From positions 1 through 53,044 of IMG/VR virus record IMGVR_UViG_3300023109_001242: a DNA stretch of 53,044 nucleotides. One strand, written 5' to 3'. Origin of the DNA: a virus. Positions 8,166 through 16,012 of this stretch are shown here, piece by piece. A program made the translations under genes and the position numbers. The notes beneath the pieces were generated by a model. It was not told the DNA's origin and ran no database searches. It was given only the letters and a program-made list of their open reading frames with translations. Within the stretch, counting starts at the first letter, position 1. The number at the start of each line of letters is the position of its first letter.

Positions 8166-8194
8166 TTGACAATGACCTACAACTGTGATATAAT
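8166..8194 (+). promoter_or_regulatory. sigma70-type early promoter for gene 43
   Basis: TTGACA at 8166-8171, 17-bp spacer, TATAAT at 8189-8194 with extended -10 TGA. The start is predicted near 8201, about 17 nt before the polymerase ATG. Confidence 0.9.
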
Positions 8195-8217
8195 ATACCC
8201 TTACAATATGGAAAAAT

Positions 8218-10761
8218 ATGATGACATCATTCTACACTTCAGTCGAGCGATATGGCAAAAACATTCTATGGCGTGGTTATGAAAACGGTAAACGTTTCTC
8301 GTACAAAGTTCCATACAAGCCAACGCTCTATCTAAGCAGTAACAAAGCAGGAGAAGAGGGATTTACCCCTCTCAAAGGTAACAGCAAAATCAGTCCGCAC
8401 CAGTTCGGTTCCATGGCTGAAAGCAAAGACTTCATCGAGGAATACAAAGGTGTTTCCAACATGAAGATCTATGGTAACACAAACTATATCACTCAATTCA
8501 TACAAGAAAGCTATCCTGATGATATCAAATATGATATCAAAGATGTTAATATCGTATCATTTGATATCGAGGTTGATATCGCTGATGGCTATCCCAATGT
8601 TGAATATGCAGATAAAGAAATCACATCGATCGCTTATAAATCTTCTAAGAGCAGTAAGTACTTCCTACTTGGTCGCAAAGACTACGATAAGACACAAACT
8701 GTTACTGGTATTGATCCAGACGACATTGTCTTTATTAAATTTGAAAGTGAAGAGCAATTACTACGAAGGTTCATAGAGTTATGGGTAGCAGAATATCCTG
8801 ACATTGTTACTGGTTGGAACGTTCAATACTTTGATATCCAGTATCTTATAACTCGTATTACAAACTTAATGGGTGACGATGTTGCAGCTCGACTCAGTCC
8901 TTGGAAAAACGTTAAACGATTCAGCAGAGAGTTCTTTGGTAAGATGCAATCTTCTTACAATATCTCGGGTGTTTCTGTTATTGACTACATGGATTGTTTC
9001 AAGAAGTTCGGTTACAAGTATGGTCCTCAAGAATCATTTAAACTTGACCATATTGCATATGTTGTTCTTGGTGAAAAGAAACTTGACTATTCTGAATATG
9101 GTAACCTCAACGACTTATACGAAAAGAACCCACAACTATATCTCGACTATAACTTAAAAGACACACAGCTTATACAACGACTTGAAGATGAAACATCTCT
9201 ACTTGCTCTTGTTATGACTGTTGCTTATGGTGGTGGTGTAAACTACCAAGACGCTTTCGGTACTGTTGGTATATGGGAATCTATTATCTACAGACGATTG
9301 ATGAAAGATAAGATTGTTCCACCAATCAAAGAGTCACCTGGTATGCGAGGTAAAGAACTCGTAGGTGGTTACGTTAAAGATCCAAAACCTGGTATGTATC
9401 CATGGGTTGTATCGTTTGACTTGAACTCACTGTATCCTCACTTAATGTTACAATACAACATGTCACCTGAAACTTATATGCCAGATGAACGTGAGTATGT
9501 AACTCAAGACATGGTACTTGATGGTAAGTTTAAAAACAATAATGGTATGTCGGTTGGTGCTAATGGTGTATGTTTCAGTAATGAAAAAGTTGGTATTATC
9601 CCAGGCATCATTCAAGAGTACTACGACGAACGTGCTCTTATCAAAAAGCAGATGCTTGCAGTTGAACAACAACTTGAGGTTGAAACAGACCCAACTGAAA
9701 AGCGTAAGCTTAAAACAGAAGCTAACCAATTACACAATTCTCAAATGTCTATTAAGATTTCGATGAACTCACTCTACGGAGCTACAGCAAACATCTACTT
9801 CTTATATTATATTGGAGAAATGGCAGAAGCTATTACAACGTCTGGTCAACTCTCTATTCGATATGCTCAAAAGTCTGTTAACGAATATCTCAACAAGGTA
9901 CTCAAAACAAAAGACCATGACTATATCATCTATATTGACACTGACTCAATCTATGTTGACTTCGCTTCACTGATTGAAAAGGTCTATGGTACTACAGACA
10001 TTGATCGTAAGACAGGAGAAGAGTTCCTAGATAAAGTCTGCAAGACTAAGATCGAACAAATCATCGAAGATGGTTACGAACAACTTGCATCTGACATGGG
10101 TGCCTATCGTAATGCCATGGTAATGAAACGAGAGAAGATTAACGATCGAGCAATCTTTATTGCTAAGAAACGTTACATACTGAATACTCTCAACTCAGAA
10201 GGTGTTCATTACGAAAAGCCAAAGATCAGTGTAACAGGACTTGAGTCTGTACGATCAAGCACACCTGAAGTCTGCCGTGATAAAATGCGTGAGATCTTCA
10301 GCGTGATTCTAAACGAAGGTGAAGAGCAGACACAACAGTTTATTGGTAACTTTAAACAAGAGTTCTTTAAGATGCCAGCGCAAGACGTTGCTAAAAACTC
10401 TGGTACTGATAGTATTTCTAAATATCAAAACAGAACTAATCTTTATAATAAAGGTTGTCCCATACACGTACGTGGCTGTATCTTATTTAACCACTATCTG
10501 AAAGAAAGTAATCTTACTAAACGATACGAACCTATTCAAGGTGGTGACAAGATCAAATTCGTTTATCTTAAAGTACCAAACCCTATCAAAGAAAATGTGA
10601 TCTCATTTCCAAACTTCTTACCCAAAGAGCTTGGACTAGAGCAATACATTGACTACGAAACACAATTTAACAAAGTATTCCTAAGCCCTATTGAAAACAT
10701 TATTTCACCACTCGGCTGGACTGCAGAAAAACAAGATACACTTGACTCATTTTTCGGTTGA
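8218..10761 (+). CDS. 43: gp43 DNA polymerase (family B)
   Basis: 847 residues. Exonuclease motifs: Exo I FDIEV (Asp116, Glu118), Exo II TGWNVQYFD (Asn201, Asp206), Exo III YNLKD (311-315). Polymerase motifs: A FDLNSLYP (400-407), B KISMNSLYG (513-521), C YIDTDS (572-577). The C-terminus ends DSFFG, matching the T4 gp43 clamp-binding tail DFLFG. The exonuclease is therefore intact and the enzyme is a proofreading replicase bound to gp45. ATG codons at 8218 and 8221 are both possible starts. The C-terminal codons overlap the next promoter. Confidence 0.97.
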   Translation: MMTSFYTSVERYGKNILWRGYENGKRFSYKVPYKPTLYLSSNKAGEEGFTPLKGNSKISPHQFGSMAESKDFIEEYKGVSNMKIYGNTNYITQFIQESYPDDIKYDIKDVNIVSFDIEVDIADGYPNVEYADKEITSIAYKSSKSSKYFLLGRKDYDKTQTVTGIDPDDIVFIKFESEEQLLRRFIELWVAEYPDIVTGWNVQYFDIQYLITRITNLMGDDVAARLSPWKNVKRFSREFFGKMQSSYNISGVSVIDYMDCFKKFGYKYGPQESFKLDHIAYVVLGEKKLDYSEYGNLNDLYEKNPQLYLDYNLKDTQLIQRLEDETSLLALVMTVAYGGGVNYQDAFGTVGIWESIIYRRLMKDKIVPPIKESPGMRGKELVGGYVKDPKPGMYPWVVSFDLNSLYPHLMLQYNMSPETYMPDEREYVTQDMVLDGKFKNNNGMSVGANGVCFSNEKVGIIPGIIQEYYDERALIKKQMLAVEQQLEVETDPTEKRKLKTEANQLHNSQMSIKISMNSLYGATANIYFLYYIGEMAEAITTSGQLSIRYAQKSVNEYLNKVLKTKDHDYIIYIDTDSIYVDFASLIEKVYGTTDIDRKTGEEFLDKVCKTKIEQIIEDGYEQLASDMGAYRNAMVMKREKINDRAIFIAKKRYILNTLNSEGVHYEKPKISVTGLESVRSSTPEVCRDKMREIFSVILNEGEEQTQQFIGNFKQEFFKMPAQDVAKNSGTDSISKYQNRTNLYNKGCPIHVRGCILFNHYLKESNLTKRYEPIQGGDKIKFVYLKVPNPIKENVISFPNFLPKELGLEQYIDYETQFNKVFLSPIENIISPLGWTAEKQDTLDSFFG

Positions 10762-10786
10762 CAAATGGATTCAAATGTGTTATAAT
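10758..10786 (+). promoter_or_regulatory. sigma70-type early promoter overlapping the gene 43 stop
   Basis: TTGACA at 10758-10763 includes the TGA stop of gene 43; 17-bp spacer; TATAAT at 10781-10786 with extended -10 TGT. The start is predicted near 10793. Confidence 0.9.
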
Positions 10787-10809
10787 ATAACCCACAAATG
10801 GAGAAAAGT

Positions 10810-11097
10810 ATGAATGATATACAAATCGTAAGGCTATCAACTGGTGAAGAAGTTGTAGCTAAAGTCGTTTATGACAAAGGATTCTATACCTTAACGGATG
10901 GAATCTTACTAGTGCCGGCAGGTGAAGGTAAAATTGGAATGGTTCCTTTCGTACCTTATGCAAAAAGAGTGCCCATCGCAATTGGTGAACAACATGTTAT
11001 GTTTGTTACTGAACCTGCAGATGAGCTTAAGAAGCAAGTAATTGAAGCAACCACGGGTATTATGATGCCTGAAAGTGGTGGACTTAAGTTAATATGA
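10810..11097 (+). CDS. Sm-like (SH3-barrel) protein of the marine phage type
   Basis: 95 residues from the ATG at 10810. An in-frame ATG at 10798 lies about 5 nt from the predicted transcript start, and its ATGGAG is better read as the ribosome site for 10810. The opening IQIVRLSTGEEVVAKV, the central hydrophobic strands and a proline-rich PFVPYAK segment resemble a structurally known Sm-like protein of putative cyanophage origin. Sm folds bind RNA or form rings, but the role in phages is not established. It overlaps glutaredoxin by 4 nt. Confidence 0.65.
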   Translation: MNDIQIVRLSTGEEVVAKVVYDKGFYTLTDGILLVPAGEGKIGMVPFVPYAKRVPIAIGEQHVMFVTEPADELKKQVIEATTGIMMPESGGLKLI

Positions 11098-11309
11098 TAA
11101 AGATATACGGAAAAGATAATTGTGGCTATTGTAATATGGCTAAGCAGTTATGTGAACAGAAAGGCTTAGAGTACGAATACCTAAGCCTTGGTCTAGATTA
11201 CTTGCAAGACGAATTTTTTGAAATGTTCCCTGGTGCAAGGACTTTCCCACAAATAACAATGGAAGGTGAAAACATCGGTGGATTTACTGAATTGAGAGAA
11301 TTAGTATGA
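11094..11309 (+). CDS. glutaredoxin
   Basis: 71 residues with the redox site CGYC at 10-13, the cis-proline in ARTFPQITMEG and GGFTEL near the C-terminus, all typical of glutaredoxins. It is probably an electron donor for ribonucleotide reductase, as T4 NrdC is, although no reductase lies in this window. Its start overlaps the Sm-like gene and its stop overlaps the next gene by 4 nt. Confidence 0.9.
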   Translation: MIKIYGKDNCGYCNMAKQLCEQKGLEYEYLSLGLDYLQDEFFEMFPGARTFPQITMEGENIGGFTELRELV

Positions 11310-11707
11310 GTAAAAATTGGGTAGAAGATATACACTTAATGCAAAGTAAATATCTTACAAGACAATGGGTTGAAGCTAATCCTGAAAAACTTAAAGAGTT
11401 CTTAGATTTTAGAATTAAATTTTTAGAAGAAGAACTAGGAGAAACACGTAAAGCTGTAGCAGAAAATGATCCAGAAGAAATCGTAGATGGTTTAATTGAT
11501 CTATGTGTTGTGGCTATTGGTACGCTTGATGCTTACGGTGTCAATCCTTACAAAGCTTGGGACGAAGTACTCAAAGCAAATATGAACAAAGAGGTTGGTG
11601 AAAAACCAAGCAGACCAAATCCACTCGGTGTGCCAGACCTCGTTAAACCAGAATCATGGTATCCACCCTCTCACGAAGGTAACCATGGTAAATTCTCAGA
11701 CTTATAG
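11306..11707 (+). CDS. MazG-like all-alpha NTP pyrophosphohydrolase
   Basis: 133 residues. The metal-binding pattern of the MazG/HisE/dUTPase superfamily is visible: EEELGE at 41-46 followed by EEIVDGLID at 57-65. Such enzymes cleave dNTPs or ppGpp-like nucleotides to monophosphates. Given the hydroxymethylase downstream, one attractive role is the T4 gp56-type removal of dCTP or dUTP, but the substrate is inferred only from context. The C-terminal 35 residues are proline-rich and not part of the helical core. Confidence 0.7.
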   Translation: MSKNWVEDIHLMQSKYLTRQWVEANPEKLKEFLDFRIKFLEEELGETRKAVAENDPEEIVDGLIDLCVVAIGTLDAYGVNPYKAWDEVLKANMNKEVGEKPSRPNPLGVPDLVKPESWYPPSHEGNHGKFSDL

Positions 11708-11718
11708 GAGATTATATT

Positions 11719-11952
11719 ATGAAAAATTTGAGAGAAAATATCCTAGCAGCTTTAATCGCTAGGTACAACGCATCTATTGCAGAAGCAAAAGTTAACATTG
11801 AAGTTCTATTAGAATCACACGTTGGTGTGGCAGAACATCCAGGTACTGTTGAAACAATCGACGGTGAACTAGCTAAACTAGCAGAAGCAGAAGACAAGCT
11901 AGCAAACATTCAGAAGTCTTTCGCAGCACCAATCCCACCTAAAGTTGTTTAA
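11719..11952 (+). CDS. small helical protein of unknown function
   Basis: 77 residues with a strong TAGGAG ribosome site. The sequence is alanine- and glutamate-rich and predicted to form two helices (about 3-30 and 46-67) with an AAPIPPKVV tail. No family recognised. It is the last gene of the operon before the promoter at 11960. Confidence 0.7.
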   Translation: MKNLRENILAALIARYNASIAEAKVNIEVLLESHVGVAEHPGTVETIDGELAKLAEAEDKLANIQKSFAAPIPPKVV

Positions 11953-11959
11953 AAAAGGG

Positions 11960-11988
11960 TTGACAAACACATTTAGATGTGTTATAAT
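11960..11988 (+). promoter_or_regulatory. sigma70-type early promoter for the modification operon
   Basis: TTGACA at 11960-11965, 17-bp spacer, TATAAT at 11983-11988 with extended -10 TGT. The start is predicted near 11995. Confidence 0.9.
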
Positions 11989-12011
11989 ATATTTTTATTA
12001 TGGAGCAAGCT

Positions 12012-12356
12012 ATGACCAAACAGGTTAACCCAGTTTCGGTTGATGTACTGCAAGAGTGCGTTGACCTACAATTGAAAAAGTCGAGAGATTATCAAAATCC
12101 AAACTCGACTGTTCAGCAAGCCGACTACTATCCTAACGGAATCACAACTATACATGATATCATGCATGCAAAAATGCTACGTATGAAATCAGTTATGGAA
12201 GCGATGCAGTCGGACGATTACGATCCTAACTTTGAGTCCCTTGAAGACTCAGCTAAAGACTTAATTAACTATTCTAGTTTCTTTGTCTCTTACTGTCGTC
12301 AAGGTATTAAAGGTCAGGATTCAACTAAAGACGTATTTAACAGGACTATATCATGA
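12012..12356 (+). CDS. DUF1599 / nucleotide-modification-associated domain protein
   Basis: 114 residues from the ATG at 12012; the ATG at 12000 is only about 5 nt into the predicted transcript and its ATGGAG serves as ribosome site. The pattern KKSRDYQN ... HDIMHAKMLRMKSV ... ESLEDSAKDLINYSSFF is that of DUF1599 (PF07659), which has been linked by comparative genomics to DNA base-modification clusters. Its biochemistry is not established. Here it heads the operon with a dCMP hydroxymethylase, which fits that link. Confidence 0.65.
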   Translation: MTKQVNPVSVDVLQECVDLQLKKSRDYQNPNSTVQQADYYPNGITTIHDIMHAKMLRMKSVMEAMQSDDYDPNFESLEDSAKDLINYSSFFVSYCRQGIKGQDSTKDVFNRTIS

Positions 12357-12607
12357 GTAACATTATTATACCTTCAAGCGAAGAAGACAGAAAACGCATC
12401 CGTGGAGCATTCGAAGAGATCAGCAATTCATTTGTTAGAATCGAAGGTGAACGCTCTTTCCAAAAAGACGCTATCGAAGCTTTGGCAGAAGATGTAGATA
12501 TTCCAAAGGGAACACTACGTAAAGCTGCAAGAGTATTTCACAGGCAGAACATCAGTTCAGTAGTAACTGAAGTTGAAGACATGGAAGCATTACTGGAATC
12601 TATCTAA
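12353..12607 (+). CDS. dsbA: DsbA-like double-stranded DNA-binding protein
   Basis: 84 residues (T4 DsbA is 89). The middle part IRIEGERSFQKDAIEALAED..IPKGTLRKAARVFHRQN aligns by eye with T4 DsbA (KISGYNELIKDI ... YHKDN), including the acidic C-terminal EDMEALLES. T4 DsbA binds DNA near late promoters and enhances late transcription. The start overlaps the DUF1599 gene by 4 nt. Confidence 0.65.
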   Translation: MSNIIIPSSEEDRKRIRGAFEEISNSFVRIEGERSFQKDAIEALAEDVDIPKGTLRKAARVFHRQNISSVVTEVEDMEALLESI

Positions 12608-13275
12608 TGAAACAAGTCCAAGACATTCGTAACATCATTATGAACAAGTATCTTCTTGAAGATTATACTGTTGATCGTACTGGTGCAAAAACTATCGAAG
12701 TCTTTGGTGAATCGTTTCTTGCCGATGAAGACTACGTAATTCGTAAACCTGCGTATAAGTATATTGAACGTGAATTAGATTGGTACAAATCAGAATCGTT
12801 ATATGTTGACGACATTCCTGGAGAGACACCACAAATATGGAAAGATATATCTTCTGATGAAGGTAAGATCAATTCAAATTATGGTTGGTGTATCTATTCA
12901 GAAGAGAATGGCCATCAGTATAAACACGTACTTCGTGAGTTAAAATCTAATCCTAATAGCCGTCGTGCTTCAATGATTTATAACCGACCAAGTATGCATC
13001 TTGACTTCAGCCGTGATGGTATGAACGACTTTATGTGTACTTTCAGTAATACATTTATGATCCGAGATAATAAACTTATCTCACACTATGTGATGCGATC
13101 TAATGATGCTGTCTTCGGTTATAACAATGATTACGCTTGGGCTAAGTATGTTCAATCACAACTCGCTGAAGATCTAGACATTGAAGCAGGTGATCTAATC
13201 TGGACAGCAACCAACTTTCATGTATACGAAAGACACTTTGACCAAGTTGAGGCGTTAATTAATGCAGGTAAATAA
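12607..13275 (+). CDS. 42: gp42-type deoxycytidylate 5-hydroxymethyltransferase
   Basis: 222 residues (T4 gp42 is 246). It is a thymidylate-synthase fold protein that matches T4 gp42 rather than thymidylate synthase: VDRTGAKTIEVFGESFLADE, IPGETPQIWK, INSNYGW and SRRASMIYNRPSMHLDF. The nucleophile is Cys144 in DFMCT. Asp175 (GYNNDYAW) occupies the position where thymidylate synthase has the uracil-specific Asn, the known determinant for cytosine in T4 gp42. The reaction makes 5-hydroxymethyl-dCMP from dCMP with methylene-tetrahydrofolate. The shorter C-terminus ends after FHVYERHFDQVEAL. Confidence 0.88.
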   Translation: MKQVQDIRNIIMNKYLLEDYTVDRTGAKTIEVFGESFLADEDYVIRKPAYKYIERELDWYKSESLYVDDIPGETPQIWKDISSDEGKINSNYGWCIYSEENGHQYKHVLRELKSNPNSRRASMIYNRPSMHLDFSRDGMNDFMCTFSNTFMIRDNKLISHYVMRSNDAVFGYNNDYAWAKYVQSQLAEDLDIEAGDLIWTATNFHVYERHFDQVEALINAGK

Positions 13276-13735
13276 ATGGGACCAAAGATTTACAAGACTA
13301 GCTAGAGAAGTAGCTACTTGGTCAAAAGATCCAAGTACACAGATTGGCGCAGTGATTGTAAACGACGAACGTAGAGTATTAGCTACTGGTTATAACGGTT
13401 TCCCAAAAGGAATAGCCGACACACCAGAGAGATACGAAGATAAAGAAGTGAAATACGAAACAGTAATTCACGCAGAAATGAATGCTATCTATAACGCTAC
13501 ATACAATGGTATCTCTTTAAAAGATTCTACCATTTATGTTTGGGGATTACCTGTGTGCAACGATTGTGCAAGAGGGATCATTCAAGTTGGTGTTAAAAGA
13601 GTTGTAATGGCAACTGCTGGAGAAATTCCAGAGAAATGGGTCGCTTCATTTTCTAAATCTTTTAATCTATTTCTTGAAGCTGGAGTCACCACAGAGTTCC
13701 TACAAGGACCTACGGTGTTAGAACTTCATAAATAA
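13262..13735 (+). CDS. cd: dCMP deaminase
   Basis: 157 residues overlapping gene 42 by 14 nt. The zinc site is HAE at 70-72 (His70, catalytic Glu72) with PVCNDC at 97-102 (Cys99, Cys102). YNGFPKG and DPSTQIGAVI are also typical. It converts dCMP to dUMP for thymidylate synthesis. It competes with gp42 for dCMP, as in T4, so the pair sets the ratio of T to modified C precursors. T4 Cd (193 aa) has an extra zinc-site insertion that appears missing here. Confidence 0.9.
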   Translation: MQVNKWDQRFTRLAREVATWSKDPSTQIGAVIVNDERRVLATGYNGFPKGIADTPERYEDKEVKYETVIHAEMNAIYNATYNGISLKDSTIYVWGLPVCNDCARGIIQVGVKRVVMATAGEIPEKWVASFSKSFNLFLEAGVTTEFLQGPTVLELHK

Positions 13736-13786
13736 TATAATATATAAACACACCTTTATAATGTACCAGTGAGAACTACCTGAACA

Positions 13787-14869
13787 ATGAGAATACTTCT
13801 ACCATACTTTACAAGAAACAATATTGAGATTACAGACTCTGTTGTTATTGGTGGTGTAGAGCGTTTCGCACAGTTAATTTATCAAAATTTTGACGATGTG
13901 ATACCTGTACATTTTACAGATGAAGATCGAAAGAAGCGTAGAGTGACTGATAAAATCACTGCTGCTATTGATACTTACTCACCAGATGTTGTTATTGTAA
14001 ATTATGATAACGCACCACTTACTACTAGATTACAAGCAAAAACTAATACACCTATATTATGGATTAGTCATACCGCTGCTGGTGGTATTTCTAAAATTGG
14101 TCATATGCAACAAATGCATGAGTTCCAAGAAAAGGGTGGAGTAGTTGCGTTTGTATCTAAACATCAACATCTCGGTATGGATAAATTAAGTCAACGAATA
14201 GAAAAGAAACCATTGCCTATTGTCGATTTTATTAATTCAGCCTTTTGTAGTGGTGATGAGAAGGTACTTGAAAAAACTTATGATGCAGTGACGATCGGTC
14301 GTACAGATAAAACAAAAAATCCATTTTGGATGCCCAAGAAACTTGACGGCTCTGGATTACATAATATCGTATTGACATCTCACGTATCTGAATTATTGTA
14401 TGGTGAACATCTTAAATACTACGAAGACAATACCAAATGGGAACGTCCAAACGAAGTATTGCGTAACTTACCTTACGATCAAGTTATGACTTATATGGCT
14501 CAAGCTGGTTGCTATGTGTCAACATGTCCTGTAGAGACTTGGGGTATTACTGCTCTTGAAGCACTTGCTCATGGTCTACCTACTATACTTGTAACGAACA
14601 CAACTGACTCCCATGCATCCGAGTCGATCCCGGTCATAAATAAAGATATAATCAAAGTACGATCAACTATTAAAGGCGAAGACCTTGCTGATATTGTTCG
14701 ATCTTTAAACAAGTTAACCTTTACAGAGAGACAAGACATCTCTGAAAGGACCAAAGCAAAACACAGCTTATGGGCTTGGAAGAAAAACATTGAAAAAGTG
14801 TTGACAAAAACTATAGAATGTGTTATAATAGATAATAATGACGAAGCTTCCCTGAGTAGCTTCTTTTGA
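13787..14869 (+). CDS. GT-B retaining glycosyltransferase (GT4-like)
   Basis: 360 residues. The N-terminal nucleotide-fold has GGVERFAQ at 22-29; the donor-binding half has GRTDKTKNP at 171-179 and the retaining-enzyme E-x7-E motif ETWGITALE at 250-258. T4 alpha-glucosyltransferase has a similar IGRTT.WKG segment, so action on hydroxymethylated DNA is plausible but unproven. It follows the hydroxymethylase and deaminase by about 50 nt without a clear promoter. A promoter for the next gene and a hairpin lie inside its last 70 nt. Confidence 0.75.
   Translation: MRILLPYFTRNNIEITDSVVIGGVERFAQLIYQNFDDVIPVHFTDEDRKKRRVTDKITAAIDTYSPDVVIVNYDNAPLTTRLQAKTNTPILWISHTAAGGISKIGHMQQMHEFQEKGGVVAFVSKHQHLGMDKLSQRIEKKPLPIVDFINSAFCSGDEKVLEKTYDAVTIGRTDKTKNPFWMPKKLDGSGLHNIVLTSHVSELLYGEHLKYYEDNTKWERPNEVLRNLPYDQVMTYMAQAGCYVSTCPVETWGITALEALAHGLPTILVTNTTDSHASESIPVINKDIIKVRSTIKGEDLADIVRSLNKLTFTERQDISERTKAKHSLWAWKKNIEKVLTKTIECVIIDNNDEASLSSFF
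14801..14829 (+). promoter_or_regulatory. sigma70-type early promoter inside the end of the GT4 gene
   Basis: TTGACA at 14801-14806, 17-bp spacer, TATAAT at 14824-14829 with extended -10 TGT. The start is predicted near 14836, giving an unusually long leader of about 52 nt that includes a hairpin. Confidence 0.85.
14843..14867 (+). terminator. hairpin plus T4-run in a leader: terminator or attenuator
   Basis: GAAGCT (14843-14848) pairs with AGCTTC (14858-14863), loop of 9 nt, followed by TTTT (14864-14867). It lies between the promoter at 14801 and the gene at 14888, so it may end readthrough from upstream or attenuate the new transcript. The stem is only 6 bp. Confidence 0.5.
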
Positions 14870-14887
14870 TAATTATGGAGAAATTGA

Positions 14888-16012
14888 ATGAAAATCTTAA
14901 TCACTGGCTTTAACAAAGAGCAATGTACACGTGATTATTTTCTAGGTAAAGAACTCAAGATCCTTAATTCACACTATTCGCTTATCCGATGCCTCGAAGC
15001 TATGGGACACGAGATTGAGCAAAGACCTGTGAGTATTGGTGAGAATCTAACTGCCTATGATAAAGTTATTGTGTACCTCTCATCTGTAAAATCTTTCAGT
15101 CACCACGCTTTTGACGCGCTGTATGCACTCAAAGCAAGACCTGACGCGCTTCTTGGAAACGATGATTGGCAAGTACGCGAAGTATTTGTATCGTTTAAAC
15201 TATACCAAGAGAACCTTAGAGAATGGAAAGAAACTGGTAAGCCGTTCCTTGAATATGGAACAAACAAATACCTGGCTGATCTTTACAAAGGTGATACTAA
15301 ACTCGAAAAGCTTGGTGATCATATTGATACATTCATTGAAGGTTGTGAAATCATTAACAGAAAAACAAATCCGTTAATTCTTTGTACCTTTGCAGGTGGT
15401 GACAACGATCTATTTAAGATTGGTTACAAAGGTGATATCATCAATTACAATCCTAATCCTTACAATTTAAATCGTAGACCAGAGAATAACTATGGTGAAG
15501 ATCCTGGTATCTTATCATTCTTTGATGATGAGCCAATCATTCTTCCACCCGATGAAAAGAAAATGCGTTGGGTATTCTCATCTATCGTTCAAAGTAAAAC
15601 AATGCCTTGGTTCAATAAACAAACACCAACATGGGATGTTTTAAACTTTGGCCCAAGACGAGAAACTAAACTTACTAAAGGTATCGAAACATTCCGTGTT
15701 AAAGAGCCTGAGATGTGCAGAATCTATAATGAAAACTGGGGTTGTATGATGCCAGAGTATTATCATGCTGGTTCAGCTTGGTGGAGATCTCGTGTTCAGC
15801 AAGTAGCTGATGTAGAGTCTGTCCTAGTATGTTCAGATAAAGAAGGTGCCATCTATGGTGAAGCTTATGTAGGTAATACACTAGCGAGTGTTGAGAATAT
15901 GTCACTCGAAGAGCTAACCAAACTTGGTAAAGATCAAAAAGAATGTTTGTACGATAACCATCCACTCGATAAAAGAGTACAACAGCAAGAATTAGAGGCA
16001 ATAGTACAATGA
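14888..16012 (+). CDS. GT-B-like glycosyltransferase, possibly beta-glucosyltransferase-like
   Basis: 374 residues with GGAG 8 nt before the ATG. The N-terminal Rossmann-like opening MKILITGFN, SLIRCLEAMGHEI and YDKVIVYLSSV resembles T4 beta-glucosyltransferase (MKIAIINMGNN ... YDRLIVVNSS). The second half has DVLNFGPRRETK, then a run ending SVLVCSDKEGAIYGE, in the expected donor-binding place. There is no strong family signature and I assign the fold, not the sugar or acceptor. It overlaps the methyltransferase gene by 4 nt. Confidence 0.5.
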   Translation: MKILITGFNKEQCTRDYFLGKELKILNSHYSLIRCLEAMGHEIEQRPVSIGENLTAYDKVIVYLSSVKSFSHHAFDALYALKARPDALLGNDDWQVREVFVSFKLYQENLREWKETGKPFLEYGTNKYLADLYKGDTKLEKLGDHIDTFIEGCEIINRKTNPLILCTFAGGDNDLFKIGYKGDIINYNPNPYNLNRRPENNYGEDPGILSFFDDEPIILPPDEKKMRWVFSSIVQSKTMPWFNKQTPTWDVLNFGPRRETKLTKGIETFRVKEPEMCRIYNENWGCMMPEYYHAGSAWWRSRVQQVADVESVLVCSDKEGAIYGEAYVGNTLASVENMSLEELTKLGKDQKECLYDNHPLDKRVQQQELEAIVQ

